Shown: positions 1-6,517 of the stretch, one piece after another
Layout: every line of letters begins with the position of its first letter
How positions within the stretch are numbered: position 1 is the stretch's first letter
Origin: a virus
Virus record (IMG/VR): IMGVR_UViG_3300025282_005260
Location: 1-22,763 of that record
Length of the DNA stretch: 22,763 nucleotides
Reading direction: 5' to 3' (one strand)
Notes under the pieces: generated by a model
What the model saw: only the letters and a program-made list of their open reading frames with translations
What the model was told of the DNA's origin: nothing
The model's database searches: none
Translations under genes and position numbers: made by a program

Positions 1-111
1 GATCAAGACTTGAAGGAAGAAGGTAGGGCAAAAAGAAAGGCAGCCGGAAGAAAGTATAACCCTGACGCCAAAGCCCCCTCAGAAAAAAAGTCGTTCTTTA
101 AGAAGGACTAA
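1..111 (+). CDS. C-terminal end of an unknown lysine-rich protein (partial)
   Basis: Frame 1 is open from the window edge to TAA at 109-111, giving 36 residues that are highly basic (many Lys and Arg) and end in SFFKKD. The stop is followed two bases later by the next ATG, as expected inside a packed phage operon. The start lies outside the window. The sequence is too short and too low in complexity to assign a family; the charged composition resembles the neighbouring structural-type proteins. Confidence 0.6.
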   Translation, partial: DQDLKEEGRAKRKAAGRKYNPDAKAPSEKKSFFKKD

Positions 112-113
112 AA

Positions 114-503
114 ATGCCTTTACAGAATTGTACGGACTCGGGCAAGTCTGGTTGGCGATGGGGAAAAAGCGGCAAGTGCTATACAGGTCGAGACGGAAAG
201 AAAAAAGCCATTCGTCAAGGAATTTCAATCGAAGGCCCCGAAAAGTTTCAGCAGATAGCTTCTGCTGGAAACATAGAACTTTCGGAACAAGATATTCCAC
301 TTGTTTCCTACTCCCTATATGAAGAAGGCTATTCTTTGTCGAATATAGTAGCAGTAGTAGCTACAATAAGAGACAGTTTTTCTAGGGCTGACAAGGAGGC
401 GGGCTATCCCCCCCACTGCAATTCTGGTTATAAAGAAAAAGATGGCAAATGTGTGCCTATTGATGATATTAAAGCAAAAGAGGAGAGAAACAAATGTCCT
501 TAA
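114..503 (+). CDS. Phage protein with GxSGWRWGKSGK motif, tandem paralogue 1
   Basis: The protein has 129 residues. ATG 114 follows a GAAGGA ribosome site at 102-107. Residues about 5-45 carry a conserved block (C-x-DSGKSGWRWGKSGKCY, then KKAIRQG and IEGPEKF), a short motif I know from phage head-region proteins. Residues 46-95 form a helical region. The C-terminus has a Cys-containing stretch (HCNSGYKEKDGKCVP). The whole N-terminal 85 residues align with the next gene, so the pair is a duplication. It overlaps the next gene by 10 bp. Function is unknown; a structural or morphogenesis role is inferred from the motif and its partner. Confidence 0.75.
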   Translation: MPLQNCTDSGKSGWRWGKSGKCYTGRDGKKKAIRQGISIEGPEKFQQIASAGNIELSEQDIPLVSYSLYEEGYSLSNIVAVVATIRDSFSRADKEAGYPPHCNSGYKEKDGKCVPIDDIKAKEERNKCP

Positions 504-1399
504 AAAAGTGTACAGTAGATGGCAAACCCGGATGGCAATGGGGAGCGCAAGGTAAGCACTACAGCGGTCGAAACGCCAAGAAAGATGCCATCAAGCAGGG
601 AGTTTCTATTGAGGGACCAGAAAAGTTTTCTCAAAAAGCTGTCGAACAAAATATATCTTTGGATACTAAAGACGTTGAAGCTGTTGCAGAATGGATGTCC
701 GACAACGGATACGACAAGAGAGCCTTAATTGCAACAGTATCTGTCCTTTTATCGCATTCCGCATCAGGCAAAACCAAAAAAGAGTGGGACAAAGTTGATA
801 AAAAAGAACTCAAGCGTGATACCAAAAAAGAAAAAAAAGAACATGAAAAAGATGCTATAGAAGATGATAAAGAAAAAATCAAAAAACTTAAAAAAGGCGA
901 CCCCTCTGAGAAGAAGAGAAGCGAAATTAAAGATCTAGAAAAAGACAAGCGATACGACAAGAAGGACGCCAAAAGCGCTTCTGATAAAGACGAGTATCGT
1001 CAAGACAAAAGAGAAATAGATAGCGAAACTCTTCATGAGCAACTTAAGCACCACAAAGACGCTGTTAAAAATCTTGAAAGAGAAATTAAAGATCTCAAAA
1101 AAGATAAGAGTGAAGACGAAAGAGATGTTAGAAAAGAATCAAAAGGTGCAGGCCTCAGCACACAGGAAAAAAACAATCTGCCTGACTCCGATTTTGCTTA
1201 TATTGCACCCGGAGGAAAGAAGGTTGACGGTAAAACCGAACCTCGTAGCTTGAGGCACTTGCCTATTCCGGACGCTGCACATGTGCGAAACGCGCTGGCT
1301 CGTCTTGATCAGACCGACATTTCTGCTTCCGCTAAGAAATCGGCGTTACAAAAAATCAAGAGCGCAGCAAAGAAGTTTGGTATAGAGGTTGGTGAATAG
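494..1399 (+). CDS. Head-associated protein: GKPGWQWG motif, charged coil, DUF6582-like C-terminus
   Basis: The protein has 301 residues. ATG 494 has GAGGAG a few bases upstream. Residues 1-90 repeat the domain of the preceding gene (CTVDGKPGWQWGAQGKHYSG, then IEGPEKF). Residues about 90-215 are almost only Lys, Glu and Asp and should form a long helical or coiled-coil arm. Residues about 230-301 (SDFAYIAPGGKK, RSLRHLPIPDAAHVRNAL, ALQKIKSAAKKFGI) match a C-terminal domain I recall next to or fused to phage prohead proteases (DUF6582-like, named from memory). A scaffold or head-assembly role is plausible but inferred. Its TAG overlaps the GTG of the next gene by one base. Confidence 0.8.
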   Translation: MSLKKCTVDGKPGWQWGAQGKHYSGRNAKKDAIKQGVSIEGPEKFSQKAVEQNISLDTKDVEAVAEWMSDNGYDKRALIATVSVLLSHSASGKTKKEWDKVDKKELKRDTKKEKKEHEKDAIEDDKEKIKKLKKGDPSEKKRSEIKDLEKDKRYDKKDAKSASDKDEYRQDKREIDSETLHEQLKHHKDAVKNLEREIKDLKKDKSEDERDVRKESKGAGLSTQEKNNLPDSDFAYIAPGGKKVDGKTEPRSLRHLPIPDAAHVRNALARLDQTDISASAKKSALQKIKSAAKKFGIEVGE

Positions 1400-1527
1400 T
1401 GAAGTATCGAGACTTAGCAGAGCGTATTGTTGATGAGCTTAGCAGCGAATCCTTCGACGATACCACTGACCAAGTTGAAGACATGCTAGAAGACTACTTC
1501 AGATTTAATGAGGAAGACAAAGAATAA
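1399..1527 (+). CDS. Small acidic protein of unknown function
   Basis: GTG 1399 overlaps the upstream TAG by one base, and the frame ends at TAA 1525-1527, giving 42 residues. The protein is strongly acidic (many Glu and Asp) and probably all-helical, with hydrophobic residues spaced every 3-4 positions. It is the last gene before a strong terminator. No family is recognised. The start depends on translational coupling because no clear separate ribosome site is present. Confidence 0.55.
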   Translation: MKYRDLAERIVDELSSESFDDTTDQVEDMLEDYFRFNEEDKE

Positions 1528-1554
1528 AATAAAAAAGATCTTGTAAGAGTCGAT

Positions 1555-1590
1555 AAAGCCTCCCATTTTTTGGGGGGCTTTTATTTTGTT
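1555..1590 (+). terminator. Intrinsic terminator after the structural-type operon
   Basis: A 10-bp stem (AAAGCCTCCC at 1555-1564 with GGGGGGCTTT at 1572-1581, including one G-U pair) encloses a 7-nt loop and runs into a T-rich tail. The A-run before the stem makes it weakly bidirectional. It closes the operon that includes 114-1527. Confidence 0.9.
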
Positions 1591-1606
1591 AATAGGGTAT
1601 TTTTTG

Positions 1607-1620
1607 TGTATATAATAGAG
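1607..1620 (+). promoter_or_regulatory. Promoter -10 element TATAAT (1611-1616) for the matrixin gene
   Basis: TATAAT lies 25-30 bp after the terminator in a 150-bp non-coding stretch, about 64 bp before the GTG start of the metalloprotease. No TTGACA-like -35 box is visible. It belongs to a window-wide set of TATAAT sites placed right after terminators. Confidence 0.6.
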
Positions 1621-1679
1621 CGTTAGGAGATTTTCCCCAAGGACTTCTGATATCTAAAATAGAAAGGCAAGGTGTCACA

Positions 1680-2327
1680 GTGAACCTTATATCTAGAAGA
1701 AATATTTTATTGTATGGTTTAGGAGGCTTAGGAGCTACCTTTGGCTTTTCCATAGAAGCTGCCAATGGGGCCATAAGAAACCGAGGCTGTCGTTGCGGTG
1801 TTAAAACTACTCGAAATTATAACAAAAAATTTAATCGAGCTCCGGATAAATGGGGCAAAAATCATTTGACTTATTTTATGTCAGGTCGTGACACGAATGA
1901 TATGGATGCAGAAATTTGGGACACCCAGTTTCGATTAGCATTTGAGTCTTGGTCAGAGGTAACTCCTCTTACTTTTGCGACAATTGATTCTCGGGAAAAT
2001 GCCGATCTTATTATTGGTGTTAGCCGACGTCGCAGATCTAGCTTTGGCAGAAGGGGCGGAGTCTTGGCGTGGGCACAGATGCCACCACGACGCGATTACA
2101 ATGGCCAACTTGTAAGTATGTTTGACTTAGCAGAAAATTGGGTGTTGCCAGACTCAGAATATGGAATCATTCTTCAGGCGGTTGCAGCCCACGAGATAGG
2201 CCATTTGCTCGGACTTGGCCATTCCAGAGTTAAAGGTACACTGATGTACCCCTATATTAATGACGCTTTGATACCTCAAGCAAGCGATATTGCAGAAATT
2301 CAAAGCCTTTATGGTAAAAAAGAGTAA
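1680..2327 (+). CDS. Exported matrixin-like zinc metalloprotease
   Basis: The protein has 215 residues. GTG 1680 follows AAGG at 1669-1672. The N-terminus SRRNILLYGLGGLGA followed by a small-residue stretch to about residue 31 reads as a Tat-like export signal. The catalytic signature is HEIGHLLGLGH (His171, Glu172, His175, His181) with a Met-turn TLMYPY (Met189), and the protein ends in the typical matrixin IQSLYG. Residues 58-100 match the usual start of the catalytic domain (KW-x-K-x-x-LTY). CRCG at 37-40 could serve as a short cysteine switch; a normal propeptide is absent. It is monocistronic, between two terminators. Possible roles are degradation of host envelope or extracellular protein; this is inferred. 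Confidence 0.85.
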   Translation: MNLISRRNILLYGLGGLGATFGFSIEAANGAIRNRGCRCGVKTTRNYNKKFNRAPDKWGKNHLTYFMSGRDTNDMDAEIWDTQFRLAFESWSEVTPLTFATIDSRENADLIIGVSRRRRSSFGRRGGVLAWAQMPPRRDYNGQLVSMFDLAENWVLPDSEYGIILQAVAAHEIGHLLGLGHSRVKGTLMYPYINDALIPQASDIAEIQSLYGKKE

Positions 2328-2352
2328 TTTTCAAATTTTTTTCTTCCCTTTC

Positions 2353-2395
2353 GCCGCTTGCAAGGTATAATACCTTTAGTCAAGCGGCTTTTTTA
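2353..2395 (+). terminator. Intrinsic terminator with a promoter in its loop
   Basis: GCCGCTTG at 2353-2360 pairs with CAAGCGGC at 2381-2388, followed by a T-run (2389-2394). The 20-nt interior contains a second small inverted repeat (AAGGTA / TACCTT at 2362-2367 and 2371-2376), which includes the TATAAT of the next promoter. It ends the matrixin transcript. Confidence 0.85.
2362..2376 (+). promoter_or_regulatory. Promoter -10 element (TATAAT 2366-2371) nested in terminator
   Basis: TATAAT preceded by G lies in the loop of the terminator hairpin. Initiation about 7 bp downstream (around 2378) would exclude the left arm, so the new transcript could not fold into the terminator. The expected leader of roughly 50 nt leads to the start at 2428. 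Confidence 0.65.
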
Positions 2396-2427
2396 TTTAC
2401 TTGTGGATTTTTAATAAAGGAAAACTG

Positions 2428-2655
2428 ATGAAAACTGCGGAAACTACTAATTGGACAACGTTGCTGGCGACAAAAAAGTGCCAGCGAACCCTTTACAACT
2501 TTGCTGTTGGTAAAGCATCTGTTAGTCAAACGACTAAGGCACTTGCATTTTCTGAAGGTGCCGGTGAGTTTAGACAACTTGTTAGAACGCATGGCGCTAC
2601 TTATGCACGACGTCTCACTCGAAAGGCCCTCCGTTATCGTGGGCTATCTATCTAA
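2428..2655 (+). CDS. Small basic protein of unknown function
   Basis: The protein has 75 residues. ATG 2428 is chosen over an upstream TTG because it follows an AAAGGA ribosome site with good spacing and the preceding stretch is the promoter leader. It is basic, with an Arg-rich C-terminus (YARRLTRKALRYRG), and probably helical. It is the first gene of the transcript that continues into SSB, 21 bp downstream. A nucleic-acid-binding role is possible from composition and position only. No family is recognised. Confidence 0.65.
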   Translation: MKTAETTNWTTLLATKKCQRTLYNFAVGKASVSQTTKALAFSEGAGEFRQLVRTHGATYARRLTRKALRYRGLSI

Positions 2656-2676
2656 GAATTTTTAAGGAACTTTTAA

Positions 2677-3093
2677 ATGAGCGATGTAAACAAAGTTATT
2701 ATCACCGGCAGGGTCACTAGAAATAGTGAATTGCGTGAGACCCCCGCAGGAACCCCCGTCACAGACATCAGTGTGGTTTCCAATCGCATTTGGACAAAGA
2801 ATGGGGATCGTCAAGAAGACGCTACCTTTGTCGATGTTACCATTTGGGGTAAGCAAGCTGAGACGCTCAGTCCCATGCTTACAAAGGGACGCCATATTAT
2901 GGTTGAAGGACGACTCAAGCTTAATAGCTGGGAAACAGACGAAGGAGTTAAGCGTAATAAGCTTACCGTGGTTGCAGAAAGCGTTAATCTTACGCCTTCT
3001 AATCCCAACCCGCAGAGAAGTTCAGAACAAGCTGCTCCCGTTCCTGTGGCAGTAGGAGCTTCTCCGCAGACTGAGGACGACACTCCGTTTTAA
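2677..3093 (+). CDS. ssb: Single-stranded DNA-binding protein (OB fold)
   Basis: The protein has 138 residues. ATG 2677 has AAGGA 7 bp upstream. Residues 1-108 form a bacterial-type SSB OB-fold: NKVIITGRVTRNSELRETPAG, the TFVDVTIWGKQAE core and the KGRHIMVEGRLK segment. A Pro/Ser/Ala linker follows, and the protein ends in an acidic tail DDTPF, the motif by which bacterial SSB recruits partner proteins. It protects and organises phage ssDNA during replication with the helicase, primase and recombinase at 17.4-22.5 kb. It is directly followed by a structured RNA element. Confidence 0.93.
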   Translation: MSDVNKVIITGRVTRNSELRETPAGTPVTDISVVSNRIWTKNGDRQEDATFVDVTIWGKQAETLSPMLTKGRHIMVEGRLKLNSWETDEGVKRNKLTVVAESVNLTPSNPNPQRSSEQAAPVPVAVGASPQTEDDTPF

Positions 3094-3101
3094 TTATTTT
3101 T

Positions 3102-3303
3102 AAGGGTAGCTCCCTTAATAAAGGAAGGTGGCTGAATAACCGCAGCAAGCAAGAGGCGGTAAGGCACGAAACCTGTAGAGTATGACCAAAGGGTTGAGGC
3201 TACAGGAAGAAGTACAAAGTAGGGAAGCCCGTCAAACGGTGGACAGATTTTGCCCTGAAAAGTTGTAGGTAACTAACTGTTAATCCTACCCTTCCATTTT
3301 TTT
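3102..3303 (+). ncRNA. Structured RNA element of unknown class between ssb and glycosyltransferase
   Basis: A 240-bp gene-free stretch folds by eye. A closing helix pairs AAGGGTAG (3102-3109) with CTACCCTT (3286-3293). Inside it are ACCGC/GCGGT (3139-3143 with 3156-3160), CCTGTAG/CTACAGG (3172-3178 with 3200-3206), and AGGG/CCCT (3221-3224 with 3253-3256) enclosing CCGT/ACGG (3229-3232 with 3236-3239). A T-run (3297-3303) follows. GTAGG/CCTAC (3265-3269 with 3285-3289) would compete with the closing helix, so it could act as a switch between terminator and antiterminator. No own promoter is visible; it is probably transcribed with ssb. It could be a riboswitch-like leader of the glycosyltransferase or a free ncRNA. 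Confidence 0.55.
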
Positions 3304-3333
3304 CTTTTGAGGAGTGGCTAGAAGAAGAGAGCT

Positions 3334-4407
3334 ATGACGAAGAATATTAATATACTGGCTCCGATTAATAATTTAGGCTACGGTGTAGCATCCATTAACA
3401 TATGCAAATCTCTCTCAAAGAGAGGGTCAAACATATCTCTTTTTCCCATCGGGCAGCCTGTTTTTTCATCTCAGCAGGAAGCCAATGATATTAATCCATT
3501 CGTCCAAGCACAAGGGGACTTTGATTCGTCGGCGCCGTGCCTGAAAGTGTGGCACGAACATAGCATGGGAGAAAGGGTGGGAAGAGGCAAGCTTGTTGGC
3601 TTTCCGTTTTTCGAAGTAAATAAATTTGATCCCCCTCGCAAAAATCACCTTTCTTCTTGTGATGAAATTGTTGTGGCATCACAATGGGCGCAAGAGATAG
3701 TGGAGAAGGAGATCCCCTCCTCAAAGACTCATGTTGTTCCTCTTGGAGTGGATACATCTATATTCATTAATAACAATCCACCAGCAGCAGACAAATTTAT
3801 TTTCTTCAACTGCGGAAAATGGGAAAAAAGGAAAGGTCACGATCTTCTTATATATCTTTTCAGAGAAGCCTTTAAGAGCGAGCCGGATGTTGAGCTTTGG
3901 ATGATGTGCAACAACCCCTTTCTCTCTCCAGAGCAACACTCCCAATGGGTAAATCTTTATAAACAAGATCCAAGAGTAAGACTTTTGGATCGTGTACAAT
4001 CGCAGCTAGAACTATCGCACATAATGAACTCTACAGATTGCGGTATTTTTCCAAGCCGTGCAGAAGGATGGAATTTAGAGATTCTGGAATTGATGGCAGT
4101 TGGAAAACATATTATTACCACAAATTATTCTGCACATACGGAGTTTTGTAATGAAAAAAACAGCATGCTAGTCACCCCTAAAAACAAAGAGCGTGCCATT
4201 GACGGTCAATTTTTTAATGGCTTTGCTGAATGGGCATCTCTAGAGGGCACAGAACAAGAATTTATCAGGCACATGCAAGACATGTACCAGAAATGGAAAG
4301 AAAATGGCAGACAAAGACTTGTCAATGAAGAGGGGGTTAAGACTGCCGAAAAATTTTCGTGGGACGCAACAGCCCAAAAACTAGGGGACATATTATATGC
4401 TAATTAA
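3334..4407 (+). CDS. GT4-type glycosyltransferase (GT-B fold)
   Basis: The protein has 357 residues; ATG 3334 follows an AAGAAGAGAG stretch. The N-terminal domain begins with a Rossmann-like strand and Gly loop (INILAPINNLGYGVASINI). The C-terminal domain has the family pattern: GKWEKRKGHDLLI at 161-173, then SRAEGWNLEILELMAVGKHI at 241-260, which is the nucleotide-sugar-binding E-x7-E region of GT4 enzymes, then TTNYSAHTEF. It transfers a sugar from an activated donor. Candidate acceptors are phage DNA bases, a virion protein or a host surface glycan; the sequence does not decide. It sits downstream of the structured RNA and overlaps dUTPase by 11 bp. Confidence 0.85.
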   Translation: MTKNINILAPINNLGYGVASINICKSLSKRGSNISLFPIGQPVFSSQQEANDINPFVQAQGDFDSSAPCLKVWHEHSMGERVGRGKLVGFPFFEVNKFDPPRKNHLSSCDEIVVASQWAQEIVEKEIPSSKTHVVPLGVDTSIFINNNPPAADKFIFFNCGKWEKRKGHDLLIYLFREAFKSEPDVELWMMCNNPFLSPEQHSQWVNLYKQDPRVRLLDRVQSQLELSHIMNSTDCGIFPSRAEGWNLEILELMAVGKHIITTNYSAHTEFCNEKNSMLVTPKNKERAIDGQFFNGFAEWASLEGTEQEFIRHMQDMYQKWKENGRQRLVNEEGVKTAEKFSWDATAQKLGDILYAN

Positions 4408-4819
4408 GGTGCAAAAGGTGTGCCCACACATCCCGCTTCCTTCAAAGGGTCACCCCTCAGACGCAGGCTGGGATCTATATGCCAACGAAGACTGTACGAT
4501 AGGAACTTGGACACGAAGGCTTGTTGATACAGGAATCAAGCTCGAAATACCAGAAGGATATGTGGGATTGATTTGGCCAAGGTCAGGTCTCTCGGTTAAA
4601 AAAGGCATTGATGTCTTCGCAGGGGTTATAGATTCGGGATATCGTGGTGTCGTAAAGGTGTGCCTTTATAACTCTAGCTTTGAGAATGTTGATATTAACA
4701 GACACGACAGGATAGCCCAAATTATTTTTCAAGAAGTCCCTTCATTCAACATTGGGGAAGTAGAAATGTTAGACGAAAGCCCTAGAGATGATGGGGGTTT
4801 CGGGAGTACCGGAAGATGA
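4397..4819 (+). CDS. dut: dUTPase (deoxyuridine triphosphatase)
   Basis: The protein has 140 residues, the usual trimeric dUTPase length. All five motifs are visible: SDAGWDLYA (21-29), PRSGLS (61-66), GVIDSGYRG with catalytic Asp79, RIAQIIF (105-111) and the mobile C-terminal arm GGFGSTGR (133-140). It hydrolyses dUTP to dUMP and pyrophosphate, which keeps uracil out of phage DNA and feeds thymidylate synthesis. The start overlaps the glycosyltransferase by 11 bp, and the stop overlaps the next ATG (ATGA), so the three genes are translationally coupled. Confidence 0.95.
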   Translation: MLIKVQKVCPHIPLPSKGHPSDAGWDLYANEDCTIGTWTRRLVDTGIKLEIPEGYVGLIWPRSGLSVKKGIDVFAGVIDSGYRGVVKVCLYNSSFENVDINRHDRIAQIIFQEVPSFNIGEVEMLDESPRDDGGFGSTGR

Positions 4820-5367
4820 GTGATCGACTAAATGGGATGAGGACTTATTTAGCTGGGGCGATGGACAGGGTTCCTGATGGAGGAACAGGGTGGAGAAAAA
4901 CAATTACCCCCTCTCTTCAAAACTTAGGCGTTACGGTATTAGATCCCTGCAATAAGCCGATAGAAATAGGAATTGAGGACGATACGAGTCGAGTTTCAAT
5001 CGACCACTGCAAAGAAACTGGTCAATTCGATAAAATAAGAAAAAAATATGGAGTCATTAGAACTTTAGATCTCCGCTGCATAGACATCTCTGATTTTATT
5101 ATTGCTAGTATTGATACAGAGGTACATGCCTGTGGAACGTATGAAGAAATTACGATTGCTAATAGTCAAAAAAAGCCTGTGCTCATATGGTGTCAGCAAG
5201 GAAAAAAACATGCTCCCAATTGGCTATTTTTTATGTTGCCTCACGAGCACATATTTGGCTCTTTAGAGAGCCTTATTGGCTATCTAAGGCACGTAGATTC
5301 AGATGATGATGTTGAGCACCACAAAAGATGGTTCTTTTTTGATCAATCCAAATTACAGTCTACCTGA
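4816..5367 (+). CDS. Nucleoside 2-deoxyribosyltransferase-like protein
   Basis: The protein has 183 residues. ATG 4816 overlaps the dut stop. The N-terminus MRTYLAGAMDRVPDGGTGWR is the typical opening of the nucleoside 2-deoxyribosyltransferase-like fold, and DLRCIDISDFIIASIDTEV followed by GTYEEITIAN matches the second nucleotide-binding segment, with the Glu in TYEEI as candidate nucleophile. KPVLIWCQQGK is the last core strand. The family transfers or hydrolyses 2-deoxyribosyl bonds in nucleotide salvage. Placement after dUTPase supports a nucleotide-pool role. The exact reaction cannot be told. It is the last gene before a terminator. Confidence 0.75.
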   Translation: MSDRLNGMRTYLAGAMDRVPDGGTGWRKTITPSLQNLGVTVLDPCNKPIEIGIEDDTSRVSIDHCKETGQFDKIRKKYGVIRTLDLRCIDISDFIIASIDTEVHACGTYEEITIANSQKKPVLIWCQQGKKHAPNWLFFMLPHEHIFGSLESLIGYLRHVDSDDDVEHHKRWFFFDQSKLQST

Positions 5368-5397
5368 TTTGGAATTAGACACGGAAAGAAACACAAC

Positions 5398-5425
5398 AAG
5401 GCCGCTAAAAAAGCGGTCTTTTTTT
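5398..5425 (+). terminator. Intrinsic terminator after the dut operon
   Basis: GGCCGCT (5400-5406) pairs with AGCGGTC (5412-5418) around an A5 loop, including one G-U pair. A-T pairs extend the base, and a T7 tract (5419-5425) follows. The next promoter begins about 12 bp later. Confidence 0.9.
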
Positions 5426-5435
5426 GTGTGAAAAG

Positions 5436-5448
5436 GGAGTATAATATA
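5436..5448 (+). promoter_or_regulatory. Promoter GGAG-TATAAT-AT giving a leaderless mRNA
   Basis: TATAAT at 5440-5445 is separated from ATG 5451 by only 5 bp, so initiation 6-8 bp downstream falls on or next to the A of the start codon. No Shine-Dalgarno sequence can fit. The site has the same core as the promoters at 8746, 9366 and 15729. Confidence 0.7.
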
Positions 5449-5450
5449 GT

Positions 5451-5864
5451 ATGAAAGATTTGTTTAGATACTTCAAAAGTTTGATTAAAAGAAGGGACAT
5501 CCCTTCCTCTCAAGATGTAACGCCCGACCTCCCAGATACTTCGGGATGCATTCATTTCTTCTGGGACTCGCGGACAGGAGATTTTAATGTAATTTTAAAA
5601 GTAGATGAAGACACTGAAATGTCTGCTGAAATTCTGGGAATGCTTATGTGCTATATTGGCGAGGGACACATGACACAATTCCTTGCAGAAAGCTTACGGT
5701 ACTGGTGTGACTCTCCAAATAAGATGGAGTTTTACACAAACACTCTCAAGGCTTGGAATACTATGAAAGAATTACAGCAAGAAGAGCGTAGATACGAAGA
5801 AGAAAAATCTCTGATTGATCCATCTGACGTATTTAGATTCAAAGGCAATGGAAATGGCAATTGA
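5451..5864 (+). CDS. Unknown phage protein, probably translated from a leaderless mRNA
   Basis: The protein has 137 residues, with ATG 5451 fixed by the promoter that ends 5 bp upstream. It begins basic (FRYFKSLIKRR). A central region (GCIHFFWDSRTGDFNVILKV) looks like a beta hairpin, and the rest is helical, with acidic and polar residues to the end. No signal peptide or catalytic motif is seen. It overlaps the next gene by 11 bp. I do not recognise the family; similar small proteins are common in large phages. Confidence 0.7.
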   Translation: MKDLFRYFKSLIKRRDIPSSQDVTPDLPDTSGCIHFFWDSRTGDFNVILKVDEDTEMSAEILGMLMCYIGEGHMTQFLAESLRYWCDSPNKMEFYTNTLKAWNTMKELQQEERRYEEEKSLIDPSDVFRFKGNGNGN

Positions 5865-6042
5865 TTTTTGTGATTACGACGACGGCAAAGGTAATGTTTG
5901 TAATAGACGTCCTGAGATTGTAGTAAAGAAAAAAAACCACACCATTTATTTGTGTAAACGGTGTCTTTATATGATGGATGTCGATCCAGATGCCGATGAA
6001 GTGGCCTACTTTTCTCAATATGGAAGGGAAAAAGATGCGTGA
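5854..6042 (+). CDS. Small zinc-ribbon-like protein
   Basis: The protein has 62 residues. ATG 5854 is preferred over ATG 5848 because AAAGG at 5841-5845 then has normal spacing. Cys6 and Cys16 followed by CKRC near residue 34 give a probable four-Cys zinc site, with KNHTIYLCKRCLYMM as its second knuckle. It overlaps the upstream gene by 11 bp and the next start by 8 bp. It is one of several small zinc-binding proteins in the window. Function is unknown; DNA or protein binding is inferred. Confidence 0.65.
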   Translation: MAIDFCDYDDGKGNVCNRRPEIVVKKKNHTIYLCKRCLYMMDVDPDADEVAYFSQYGREKDA

Positions 6043-6517
6043 AAACATTCCAATTCCGAGCGGTTATGATGTTTATTGGGAAAAATGGGTAGATGCCTAC
6101 AGTCCCGAGATGGAAACTGATGCCATTGATATGGTAGAGGAATTTTCCGAAGAGGACCACGGAGTATCCTTCGAGGAAGAATTGGGGGCAGAATTCAAAA
6201 AATTTAAAAATATTCAAACTATTTTTACTCCATTTGGAATACTACCTCTTACAGAGCACTCTCTCGCAAGCACTTACTTTAAATTTTGGGTAGGTCATAC
6301 AAATTTTAAAATAACCCCGGCGTTTTACCGGATAATTTCTAATGTTGATGGTGTAGAATCCATTGATATTTTTACCCCTTATCGTTTTCGTATAGGAATA
6401 GCCACGCTATTTAAAGATAGGACAGTTATGGCGCAAATAAGACAAAAGACGATTGATTATATTAAGGGAACTAAAAATGCCTCCTCCCAGAAAACCAACG
6501 ATAGCAGAGGCACATGA
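6035..6517 (+). CDS. Conserved-type phage hypothetical protein
   Basis: The protein has 160 residues. ATG 6035 has GGAAGG upstream, while in-frame ATGs further up lie inside the previous gene without a ribosome site. The first half is acidic. The second half (FKFWVGHTNFKITPAFYRII, then VDGVESIDIFTPYRFRIGIA) is a compact alpha/beta region that I recall from other large phages without a known function. It overlaps the ClpP-like gene by 41 bp with a frame change, a longer overlap than elsewhere here. Confidence 0.65.
   Translation: MRENIPIPSGYDVYWEKWVDAYSPEMETDAIDMVEEFSEEDHGVSFEEELGAEFKKFKNIQTIFTPFGILPLTEHSLASTYFKFWVGHTNFKITPAFYRIISNVDGVESIDIFTPYRFRIGIATLFKDRTVMAQIRQKTIDYIKGTKNASSQKTNDSRGT

Noticed and set aside
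631-972. Antisense open frame of 113 codons
   Set aside because: It is the complement of a Lys/Glu-rich low-complexity region (giving Ser, Phe and Leu), with no own ribosome site or known motif; all supported genes are on the + strand.
3221-3260. Possible cobalamin riboswitch core (GGGAAG, small hairpin, GCCC)
   Set aside because: The B12 box is absent and the element is too short downstream; the nearest B12-dependent gene lies 6 kb away with a different promoter.
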